Origin: Hyphomicrobiales bacterium
GTDB lineage: Bacteria; Pseudomonadota; Alphaproteobacteria; Rhizobiales; JAKIUO01
NCBI GenBank assembly: GCA_027069645.1
Contig: JALXEI010000034.1
Span: 1 to 8,438 of the forward strand
DNA: 8,438 bases
Direction of reading: 5' to 3'
Each line of letters begins with the position of its first letter. Position 1 is the stretch's first letter. Below are positions 1 through 7,000 of the stretch, in pieces. The notes beneath the pieces were generated by a model, which saw nothing but the letters and a program-made list of their open reading frames with translations, had not been told where the DNA came from and ran no database searches. Made by a program: the position numbers and the translations under genes.

Positions 1-2
1 TT

Positions 3-833
3 CCGATCTACCGTCGGCTTTTTGTTCTCCTGAAAATGAAAAGCGTCGACAAACGTATTGACGAAATCATGAAGCGCAAAGGGGTTTCCGAAAAAAAAGC
101 ACGGAAAATCAATGCGAAACAGCGCCGCGGGCTGCCGGATGACCCCGAGGGCCAATATATATATCTGCGTTTGTTCAAGAATATTCCCCGCGAAGACCTC
201 GAAATGATGTTTCCCAATACCCAGATCAAGCTGCGTCTGTTTGACAAGATCAAGCTTGGCGTCACGGCCGGAGGGGGCACAGCCGCAGGCCTTGCCGGTG
301 CTGTCAGCAAGATAGCTGCTGCTGTTGCGGCCGCCAACCCGATGGGACTGATGGCGGCCATTGCGGGACTGGCGGGTCTGCTGTTTCGCCAGATCATGAG
401 TGTCTTCAACACGCGCACCAAATATATGATGCAACTGGCACAACGCCTGTTTTTCCATTCACTGGCCAATAACAGGGCGGCCATTACCCTGCTGGCCAAT
501 CGGGCCGAAGAGGAAGATATAAAAGAGGAAATGCTGCTCTATTTCTTTCTTCTGCGCCACCCTGCACAGGACCGGGACCTGGCCGAGAACGGCAAGCTGG
601 ATGTTCTCATAGAACAGTTTTTGACCCGTGAATTTGAAGTCACTGTCGATTTTGAAATCATGGATGCCTTCCGGCGCCTGAATGCCGATCACATGTTTAT
701 ACGCGGTAAAGACAATCTCATTTATGCCCGTCCACCCGCCGAGGCCTGTGCCATACTGGAGCGCAAATGGCGGACCCTGATGGCCAGCGATGATGTGGTT
801 GACGACGACCAGACGCTGGAGGATGGAAGTTGA
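3..833 (+). CDS. DUF3754 (TMEM143-like) membrane protein, 5'-truncated
   Basis: The frame is open from base 3 with no stop before the ATG at 36. That ATG has no Shine-Dalgarno sequence, and the residues before it (PIYRRLFVLLK) look like domain sequence, so the true start lies outside the window. Seen in order: a conserved block IPREDLEMMFPNT (about nt 181-222) followed by KLRLFDKIKLG; a Gly/Ala-rich hydrophobic stretch (about nt 250-395) that probably makes one or two membrane segments; then a block with RLFFHSLANN and AEEEDIKEEMLLYFFLL (about nt 450-555). These blocks are what I recall of the DUF3754 family, which includes eukaryotic TMEM143; its function is unknown. The C-terminal part is soluble and acidic. 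The stop TGA (831-833) overlaps the prmA start, so the two genes form a coupled pair. The family call is from memory of its motifs, not from a search. Bases 1-9 may be adapter, which would make the first three residues unreliable. Confidence 0.78.
   Translation, partial: PIYRRLFVLLKMKSVDKRIDEIMKRKGVSEKKARKINAKQRRGLPDDPEGQYIYLRLFKNIPREDLEMMFPNTQIKLRLFDKIKLGVTAGGGTAAGLAGAVSKIAAAVAAANPMGLMAAIAGLAGLLFRQIMSVFNTRTKYMMQLAQRLFFHSLANNRAAITLLANRAEEEDIKEEMLLYFFLLRHPAQDRDLAENGKLDVLIEQFLTREFEVTVDFEIMDAFRRLNADHMFIRGKDNLIYARPPAEACAILERKWRTLMASDDVVDDDQTLEDGS
818..822 (+). promoter_or_regulatory. Ribosome binding site for prmA (GGAGG)
   Basis: GGAGG lies inside the last codons of the upstream gene, 7 nt before the TTG at 830. 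It is the best Shine-Dalgarno in this junction and decides the start: the TTG overlaps the upstream TGA in the four bases TTGA (830-833), typical of translational coupling. No ATG in the PrmA frame lies near it. Confidence 0.8.
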
Positions 834-1735
834 GCCGCGCCGGGGCTGCACAAGGGACCGGGCCAACCTTCTGCCTGCAACTGTCCGCGCCTTTCGCCCT
901 CGCCTCGCAACTGGCCGACCTGCTGGCAGAAAGCGGCGAAACACCACCAGCCGTTTCCATCCACGAAACGGATGATCCGCAAATCTGGAAACTGTGCGCC
1001 TATTACCCGCTGGAACCGGATGAAGCAGCGATTCAAAAGCTGCTGGAAAGCTGCGGTCACGCCTTGCCGCCGCTCGAACTGACCCCGATCGAACCGCAGG
1101 ACTGGGTGGCGCAGGTACAAAGGGGGTTGCAACCTGTAAGGGCCGGACGCTTTTTCATTTATGGCCATCATGACCGGGCGCAGGCACGACAGTTTGCCGG
1201 TGATATCGAAATTGATGCCGGTCAGGCCTTTGGTACGGCCCATCACGGCACAACGAAAGGTTGTTTGCTGGCCCTTGACGCTCTTTTCAAAAAGCAGAAC
1301 GGCCGGAAATTCAGGCAGATCCTTGACCTTGGCACGGGTACGGGGCTGCTGGCGATTGCGGCGGCGAGAAGTTTGCAGCGACCGGTATTGGCCAGCGATA
1401 TTGATCCGGTCAGTGTCAGGATTGCGAATGAAAATGCGGCGCTCAATACTGTCGGGCCTCTGGTTCGAACCGTACAGGCCGACGGACTGCATCACCCCGT
1501 TTTGCGCTCAACCGCCCCGTTTGATCTGATCATCGCCAATATTCTCGCCGAACCCCTGCTTGTCATGGCGCCGGACATTCGTAAAAACATGGCAAGACGC
1601 GGCTATCTGGTGCTCTCCGGCCTGCTGCAATCGCAAAGCCGCATGATCGAGGCCCGCTATCGCGGTTTTGGTTTCAAGCGGATAAAACGGCTGCCGCTGG
1701 ACGAATGGATGACCCTCATTCTGCAAGCAACCTGA
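830..1735 (+). CDS. prmA: Ribosomal protein L11 methyltransferase PrmA
   Basis: PrmA is a cytosolic class I SAM-dependent methyltransferase that trimethylates ribosomal protein L11. At 301 aa this fits the family (about 290-300). The N-terminal part (about residues 1-100) corresponds to the substrate-recognition domain. A linker follows with QDWVAQVQRGLQPVRAGRFF and the FGT-x-HHGTT motif (G135 to T142). The Rossmann-like domain carries motif I DLGTGTG (166-172), an acidic strand-2 motif SDID (189-192) that would bind the SAM ribose, and the PrmA-specific ANILA (236-240) in place of the NPP-type motif IV. Residue 137 is Ala where many PrmA proteins have Gly in FGTGxH; I treat this as a lineage variant. 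The gene starts at TTG behind a strong GGAGG and overlaps the upstream gene by 4 nt, so its expression probably depends on translation of the DUF3754 gene. It ends 7 bp from the stop of a convergent gene. Confidence 0.95.
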   Translation: MSRAGAAQGTGPTFCLQLSAPFALASQLADLLAESGETPPAVSIHETDDPQIWKLCAYYPLEPDEAAIQKLLESCGHALPPLELTPIEPQDWVAQVQRGLQPVRAGRFFIYGHHDRAQARQFAGDIEIDAGQAFGTAHHGTTKGCLLALDALFKKQNGRKFRQILDLGTGTGLLAIAAARSLQRPVLASDIDPVSVRIANENAALNTVGPLVRTVQADGLHHPVLRSTAPFDLIIANILAEPLLVMAPDIRKNMARRGYLVLSGLLQSQSRMIEARYRGFGFKRIKRLPLDEWMTLILQAT

Positions 1736-1739
1736 ACAT

Positions 1740-1776
1740 TGATCAGGCCGCCTGCAAAAGAGCATCAGCCTGATCA
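1740..1776. repeat. 9-bp perfect inverted repeat at a convergent gene junction
   Basis: TGATCAGGC (1740-1748) and GCCTGATCA (1768-1776) are exact reverse complements separated by 19 nt. The left arm holds the stop codon of the minus-strand gene and the right arm lies in its last codons. A hairpin here could serve as a 3' end or partial terminator for both converging transcripts. No T-run follows on either strand, so it is not a standard intrinsic terminator. A competing weaker stem, CCTGA/TCAGG, lies at 1731-1747. Confidence 0.4.
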
Positions 1777-1979
1777 TTGCGGACCTTCAGCATTTCGCTT
1801 TCCGTCAGGCCCAGCCTTTTGAGTTGCGGGTTCCCCAGATCCTTCAACGCATTGTCAACGCGTGCTTCACCAAGGAAATAGCGGGTTTCGATCATATAGT
1901 CCTGCCATCCCCTGGCACAGACCTGACGGTTGTCAACACTTGTATCAAACAGTTTTCCGGCTGGCATGAGAACAGACAT
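1743..1979 (-). CDS. Small uncharacterised protein, 78 aa
   Basis: I do not recognise this gene with certainty. It is supported by a good Shine-Dalgarno on the minus strand (AGGA at 1990-1987, 7 nt before the ATG at 1979-1977), by filling the space between prmA and the peptidase gene, and by lacking any competing real ORF. The product has no signal peptide or membrane segment. Its middle reads as amphipathic helix (WQDYMIETRYFLGEARVDNA), and its C-terminal half has LKDLGNPQLKRLGLTESEM. That spacing of leucines before GLTxxEM loosely resembles the LxxLSDRxLxDIGLTRxDI core of DUF1127 (YjiS-like) proteins, but the Arg-rich N-terminus of that family is absent, so the resemblance is weak. It is transcribed divergently from the peptidase gene and convergently with prmA, hence probably an independent unit with a promoter somewhere in 1990-2160. 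I could not identify a convincing promoter for it. It could also be a lineage-restricted orphan. Confidence 0.6.
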   Translation of the reverse strand: MSVLMPAGKLFDTSVDNRQVCARGWQDYMIETRYFLGEARVDNALKDLGNPQLKRLGLTESEMLKVRNDQADALLQAA

Positions 1980-2063
1980 GTGATCTTCCTTTTATCCAAT
2001 TTGAAAGACCCTGTCACAGCAACCCTGCTGCATCAGGATCCTTCATGTTTCGTTGTGCAGAAT

Positions 2064-2075
2064 ATATTCGAATAT
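2064..2075. repeat. 12-bp perfect palindrome ATATTCGAATAT
   Basis: The sequence is its own reverse complement and lies in the AT-rich centre of the divergent region, about 85 bp upstream of the minus-strand start and 122 bp upstream of the peptidase start. It could bind a dimeric regulator, but AT-rich palindromes of this size also arise by chance. Confidence 0.35.
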
Positions 2076-2108
2076 TTGTATTTGAGGTAGCCGTCTGCGC
2101 ACATCCCG

Positions 2109-2129
2109 GCCATGCACCTGGCGCATGGC
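2109..2129. repeat. Hairpin-forming inverted repeat, 7-bp stem
   Basis: GCCATGC (2109-2115) and GCATGGC (2123-2129) pair perfectly around a 7-nt loop. The stem is GC-rich (5 of 7 pairs). No T-run follows on either strand, so it is not a clear terminator. It could be an operator or, if transcribed in the leader of the minus-strand gene, an RNA hairpin. Confidence 0.4.
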
Positions 2130-2136
2130 ACAATAT

Positions 2137-2162
2137 TCCACGTGGATCACAATTTTGTTGTG
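2137..2162. promoter_or_regulatory. Two adjacent dyads, operator-like, upstream of the peptidase promoter
   Basis: TCCACGTGGA (2137-2146) is a perfect 10-bp palindrome with a CACGTG core. One base later, CACAA (2148-2152) and TTGTG (2158-2162) form a 15-bp inverted repeat with a 5-nt centre. The second dyad directly abuts the candidate -35 box at 2163. Position and symmetry suit a regulator binding site; the regulator is unknown. Confidence 0.35.
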
Positions 2163-2191
2163 TTGAACTTCATCTCCTTCACGACTATTAA
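2163..2191 (+). promoter_or_regulatory. Candidate promoter of the aminopeptidase P gene, possibly leaderless
   Basis: A -35-like TTGAAC (2163-2168) and a -10-like TATTAA (2186-2191) are separated by exactly 17 bp; each matches the sigma-70 consensus at 4 of 6 positions. The usual start point 6-7 nt after the -10 would fall at about 2198, the A of the start codon. No Shine-Dalgarno precedes that ATG (the 12 bases before it are almost all A and T), which agrees with a leaderless transcript. This is a prediction from spacing only. Confidence 0.4.
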
Positions 2192-2197
2192 AAAAGC

Positions 2198-4030
2198 ATG
2201 TATCAATCCTATTCCAGACAGTCGGAAACCTGCGAAAGCAGCGCCCGGATGATGAAATTTCGCGCCTTTCTTGAAGAACAGGGGCTGGATGGTTTTCTTG
2301 TTCCCCACGGTGATGAATTTCAGAACGAATATCTGCCAGCCTGCAACGAACGGCTTTTATGGTTGACCGGTTTCTCCGGATCGGCCGGAATGGCGGTCAT
2401 TTTGAAACAGCAGGCGGCCATTTTTATTGACGGGCGTTATACCCTGCAAGTGACAAAAGAAGTGGACCTCGATCTCTTCACCCCCTTGCAAGTCCCGCAA
2501 AATTCCGCGGCAGACTGGCTCGCCGACAAGGCCCGCGGCAGTGACCGCATCGGCTATGATCCACGCCTGTTGACCGTGCAGCAACTTGAAAAACTGCGCC
2601 GGGACACCGAAAAAGCCGGGGGCAAATGCACCTTTGTTGCCACATCAGAGAACCCGGTTGACGCCATATGGCAAGACCGCCCCGCCGAACCGCAAACGCC
2701 TGTTTCCCTGCATCCGCTGAAATATGCCGGGCAAAAAGCCGGAGAGAAAATCGCCACACTGCAAAAACAGTTGCAAAAGGAAAAAATATCGGCCTTCGTG
2801 CTGACCGACCTCGCCTCCATTGCCTGGCTGTTCAATATCAGGGGCCGCGATGTTCCCCACACGCCCCTCACCCTGTCCTGTGCCATCCTGCATGCCCGCA
2901 AGAAACCCGAACTGATCATCAATCCGGGTAAACTTTCCGCAAAGGTAAAGCAAAAGCTTGACGAAATCGCCAGGATTACCCCCGTGAGCAGGCTTGAAAA
3001 AAGTCTTTCCGCGGTGGCCGCACGCAAGGGCCAGGTGGCGATCGATCCGGCCCGAACTTCCTGCTATATTGATCAGTTTCTGCGGAGCGGAAAAGAAGCG
3101 GAAATCATCCATCGTCCTGATCCGTGCACCCTTCCAAAAGCCATAAAAAACAAAGTGGAGAGAGCGGGCGCCCGCGCCGCCCATATTCGCGACGGTGTGG
3201 CTGTCTGCCGTTTCCTGTGCTGGCTTGAAGATCAGATCGACGCCGGTATCGATGAAATCGGTGCGGCGCGAAAACTGGAAGCCTTTCGTCGTGAAACCGG
3301 AAAACTCACGGATATCAGCTTTGAAACCATATCCGGTTCCGGGCCCAACGGGGCTATCGTGCACTATCGTGTTGACGAACAAAGCAATCGCAAATTGCGC
3401 AAGAAATCGCTTTATCTGGTGGACTCGGGGGGACAATACCTGGACGGCACAACCGATATTACCCGCACCATTGCCATTGGTCCGCCAACCCGTCAGATGC
3501 GACGCCACTTCACACTGGTTCTCAAGGGCCACATTGCCATTGCCGGCAGCCGCTTTCCCAAAGGCACACGCGGGGTCGACCTTGATGCTTTCGCGCGCAT
3601 GGCCCTGTGGAAGGCGGGCCTCGACTATGACCACGGCACCGGCCACGGAGTCGGCTCTTTTCTGGGTGTTCACGAGGGGCCGCAAGGTCTGTCAAGACGG
3701 GCCATGACGCCCTTTGCCCCCGGCATGATCGTTTCCAACGAACCGGGTTATTACAAAACCGGCAAATATGGCATCAGGATTGAAAATCTGGTTCTGGTGA
3801 CAGCCGAAGATACGCCAAAGGGGGGCGAGCGGCCGATGATGGGATTTGAAACCCTGACAATGGTTCCGCTGGATCTCAATCTTGTTGACCCTGAAATGCT
3901 CGACAGGGCCGAAATCGACTGGCTGAACGACTATCACAGGCAGGTGCGCCGCCTTATTTCCCCCCATCTTCAAACAGATAAAGAACGCAAGTGGCTAAAC
4001 CGCGCAACAAAAACGCCATTGAACGGATAA
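2198..4030 (+). CDS. pepP: Xaa-Pro aminopeptidase (aminopeptidase P, family M24B)
   Basis: This cytosolic metallopeptidase removes an N-terminal residue that precedes proline. At 610 aa it is the long, three-domain form resembling eukaryotic XPNPEP1, not the roughly 440-aa E. coli PepP. Order: a creatinase-like N-domain (about 19-150, with the conserved DGFLVPHGDEFQNEYLP), a second creatinase-like domain (about 175-310), the pita-bread catalytic domain (about 320-540) and the C-terminal extension of long M24B enzymes (about 545-605). All five dinuclear-metal ligands are visible: D409 and D420 in DSGGQYLDGTTDITRT, H483 in GTGHGVG, E515 in NEPGYY and E529 in IRIENL; H479 and H492 match the catalytic histidines. 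I chose the ATG at 2198 because the peptide MYQSY resembles the usual start of alphaproteobacterial homologues; an ATG pair at 2249-2254 is the alternative. No Shine-Dalgarno is seen, in keeping with the promoter placed next to the start. The enzyme appears complete and functional. Confidence 0.95.
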   Translation: MYQSYSRQSETCESSARMMKFRAFLEEQGLDGFLVPHGDEFQNEYLPACNERLLWLTGFSGSAGMAVILKQQAAIFIDGRYTLQVTKEVDLDLFTPLQVPQNSAADWLADKARGSDRIGYDPRLLTVQQLEKLRRDTEKAGGKCTFVATSENPVDAIWQDRPAEPQTPVSLHPLKYAGQKAGEKIATLQKQLQKEKISAFVLTDLASIAWLFNIRGRDVPHTPLTLSCAILHARKKPELIINPGKLSAKVKQKLDEIARITPVSRLEKSLSAVAARKGQVAIDPARTSCYIDQFLRSGKEAEIIHRPDPCTLPKAIKNKVERAGARAAHIRDGVAVCRFLCWLEDQIDAGIDEIGAARKLEAFRRETGKLTDISFETISGSGPNGAIVHYRVDEQSNRKLRKKSLYLVDSGGQYLDGTTDITRTIAIGPPTRQMRRHFTLVLKGHIAIAGSRFPKGTRGVDLDAFARMALWKAGLDYDHGTGHGVGSFLGVHEGPQGLSRRAMTPFAPGMIVSNEPGYYKTGKYGIRIENLVLVTAEDTPKGGERPMMGFETLTMVPLDLNLVDPEMLDRAEIDWLNDYHRQVRRLISPHLQTDKERKWLNRATKTPLNG

Positions 4031-4076
4031 TATGATATTGTGGCCGCAAGCAAGGGGCCCCAAACAGGATGGGAGC

Positions 4077-4082
4077 GGAGGG
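4077..4082 (+). promoter_or_regulatory. Ribosome binding site deciding the GTG start of the AsmA gene
   Basis: GGAGGG ends 4 nt before the in-frame GTG at 4087. The upstream in-frame ATG at 4069 has only a weak GGGG (4054-4057) 11 nt before it, and starting there would add the six residues MGAEGS ahead of the membrane anchor. The GTG is therefore the likelier start. Confidence 0.65.
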
Positions 4083-4086
4083 ATCG

Positions 4087-7000
4087 GTGAATAATCTGTT
4101 GCAAATCCTGATCGGTCTGGTGATCGTCGCCCTGATAACCCTTCTGACCGCTCCCTATTTTATCGACTGGAACGGCTATAAAAGCGAAATCGAGTTTCAG
4201 GCTTCAAAACTTCTGGGCCGCCAGTTGCGTGTTGCCGGAGATGTCAATCTGCGACTGCTTCCCGCGCCCTATCTGCAACTGGAAGATATTACTGTCCGGA
4301 CAAACCGGGAGCAGAAAGACACGCCATCCGCCACCCCTGCCCTTCTGAAGGCGAAAAAATTTCGTTTGTGGCTGTCCGCCCCGCCTCTGTTGCGCGGTGT
4401 CATCGAGGTGCAGGAAATCGAGATCATTCAGCCTCGTCTGCGCTTTGCCATTGACGAAAACGGTCAAAGCAACTGGTCCGGCAATAACGACATCAGCGCC
4501 ACCCTGCCCTTTACACCGACAGCCATTTCCCTGCAATCCATGAGCATCCACGACGGACAGGTGGAAATCAGTACCCGGGTCGCCGGAAAAAACGGCACCG
4601 TCAACCGCGCCCTGGTCCTCAATGCCCTCAACGGCGATTTTTCTGCCGGCTCCCTCAAGGGGCCCTACAAATTCAATGGCACGATTGGCGAGGGGACCGG
4701 TAAAAAGGTCCTGCGCATTTCCACCGGCAGCATTGATGACAAGAGCCGGATGCGTGTCAAGGGAGTCCTGCGTTCCCCGAAGGGAGGGCAACGCTATGCT
4801 TTTGACGGCTCTGTCATTGATTTGAAAAACAGCCCGACACTGAATGGTGTGATTTCGGCAGCCTTTCCTTTTTTCAGATCGGTAACAACGCCCGCCAGAG
4901 ACGGCAAAGCCTCTGCGCCGGTGCTCAATCGCGCCAAGCCTGTTGAGGTCAAGACATCCATAAACGCCAACAGTCACGGCGCCCTGTTTGACAAAATTCT
5001 CGTGACCATTGTTCACAAAAACCGGCCACAGGCGCTGACCGGCAAGGGACGCCTTTCCTGGGATCATGGTCAGATTGACCTTGACGGCAGTCTCAATGCC
5101 CGCCTGATCGATATTGATCAACTGAAAGATGGCCTGAAAGTCGGCAATACTGTCGCCGAAACGGTCAGCAATCTGTTTGCCGGTCTGCGCCACGAGGCGG
5201 CAAGGGTCGACAGTGGCCGCTTTTATATCAATATTGATCAGATCAAACTGAATGGTGATCTCGTACAGGATCTGAAAATTGATCTCGAACAATCGACAGC
5301 GGGGCTCCAGGTCAAAAAACTGTTTGCCCGGCTGCCGGGCAACAATATCATCAAAATTGATGGCCGCTTTGACGGGCAGGAAAAGAATGTGCCGTTCACC
5401 GGCCGGGGCCTGGTCCGGGGGCAAAGCCTTGGCCATCTCGTCAACTGGGCGGCCGGAACAAAAGTCGAAGGGGGTGTCTCGGCCATACGCTCGCACCCGT
5501 TTACGCTGCGCGGCAAACTGACCTCCGGCAAGGGGCAATGGGCGCTCGACCAGGTTATTGGCGATATTGCCGGCACCAGCTTCACCGGCGCCATCAGCTA
5601 TGACGCTGCGAAAAAAACGCCCCGGAACGAAGCGACCGGGACCGCTCGGGGCCTTGTCAATATATCCCTGACAACCAGTGAAATCGACTCAGCGGCTCTT
5701 GTTGGCCGCCCTGTCATCATTGGCGATATCATCAGGCGCTTGCGAGCAACCGGAGCGGAAAAAAGTCCTGCTACCGATCAAAAGGAAGAGAAAAAGCTCT
5801 TTGGCTTCGCAGACCTGATGGCCAATAACGCCCTGAAGCTGCAATTGCATGCCGGTCGTGTGCGTTTTGAGGATTTTGATGGCCGCGACCTTGTGGCCGA
5901 TATTTATTACGGGCTGCATCGTCTGCAAATCACCCGGCTTTCCGTACAATCGCAAAAGGGCCTTCGGCTCGAAGCCGACGGTTCCATTGTCAATCTGGAA
6001 AAAAGCCCTGGCGGCACCCTTGCTGCAACGGTCAATATTGAAGACAAAGACGAACTCGGACAGGTCCTGTCCTGGTTCAGGGACGCAAAATCAGCGCCAT
6101 TGTCGCCAAGGCAAATCTCATCCCTGACACCGCTTCGGCTGGCCCTCATGCTTCAAACCGGCTCCGACAAGGGAACTGAAGCGCGTATCCGGGTGAACGG
6201 TATCACCGGTTCCAGCCATATATCGCTGCGCAACCGCATTCTTGGCGAACATCTGTTTTCGCGAAATGCCAGGCGTTCCATCCGGCAACTGGAACTGACA
6301 GGCACGATCGACAACGAGGATGGTCGCCTGCTGCTCATCCAGCTTGTGCCCTATCTGCCGATTGACCTCGCCCATTTCCGCGAGATTGGCCACGGCAAAC
6401 TGTGGTTCAGCGTGGCCGGGCTGCCGGAAATGGGCCTGAACAGCCGCCTCGAATTCAATTCAAAACGTGTCACGGCGAGTCTCAACGGCTTGTGGGGCGG
6501 CAAACAGAATGAGGGCGGATTTACCGGGTCAACCCGTTTGCAAACTACGGACGCCGCTTCCGGACTGGCGCTCATTGGCATCGATGCCCACGACAATAAT
6601 ATCAACGGCTCCCTCGACCTTTCCGCCACTCTTGACAAGAGAAACGGACGCTATGAGCTGACGGGCATTTCGGGAAAGGTCGCCGATTCGGATATTGAAG
6701 GCCGGGCTGTTCTCACAGCAAATTCCGGTGGCAAAAAACTTGACCTTGTGCTGCTCACAAGCCGCCTGCACCTTCCCGCACTGTTTTCCCCCCTGCTGGA
6801 AAGAACAACAGCAACCGGCGCCGTTCGCAACGCCGGTCCTGAAGATACAGCCTTGCAGCTTGCCAGCCGTCTGGAAAAAGAGGTTGGCCCGGTCGAAGCT
6901 AAAAACAGACCGGTTTTCACCGGTCGCCATTTCACCTCCGATTTGTTGCAGGGTGTAAAAGCGAAAATACTCCTCACGGCCGACAAACTCTATCTTGCCG

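Larger units (their letters stand above)
1980..2197. other. Divergent intergenic region with clustered inverted repeats
   Basis: This 218-bp gap separates the start codons of two divergent genes and is visibly richer in A+T than its flanks, as expected for a shared regulatory region. It holds four short dyad-symmetric elements (2064-2075, 2109-2129, 2137-2146, 2148-2162) and a candidate sigma-70-type promoter reading right (2163-2191). I see no coding sequence: the plus-strand open frame crossing it (1824-2090) is the antisense of the small gene plus a short run-on. Confidence 0.65.

Noticed and set aside
36..38. ATG at 36 as the true start of the first gene
   Set aside because: There is no ribosome binding site, the frame stays open to the window edge, and the residues before it fit the start of the DUF3754 domain.
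722..1495. Minus-strand open frame of 257 codons across the DUF3754-prmA junction
   Set aside because: It covers the coupled junction and the PrmA active-site motifs, which are clearly coded on the plus strand; its product is low in recognisable structure.
1824..2090. Plus-strand open frame of 88 codons overlapping the small minus-strand gene
   Set aside because: Its first half is antisense to the small gene and its second half runs into AT-rich intergenic DNA; no Shine-Dalgarno was seen, whereas the minus-strand frame has one.
2645..3685. A 346-codon open frame on the minus strand opposite the aminopeptidase gene
   Set aside because: It is in codon register with the sense gene, the phase in which long antisense frames arise from codon bias. 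The sense strand has complete M24B motifs and the antisense product looks like no known family.
5107..5280. Apparent repeat in the AsmA gene (IDIDQLKDGLK and INIDQIKLNGDL, about 120 bp apart)
   Set aside because: The similarity is short and at the level expected between successive beta-strand repeats in this family; not a DNA repeat.
4204..5538. A 444-codon open frame on the minus strand opposite the AsmA gene
   Set aside because: Same codon-register effect as over the peptidase gene; the sense frame is continuous with the AsmA signature, and no ribosome binding site or domain supports the antisense frame.
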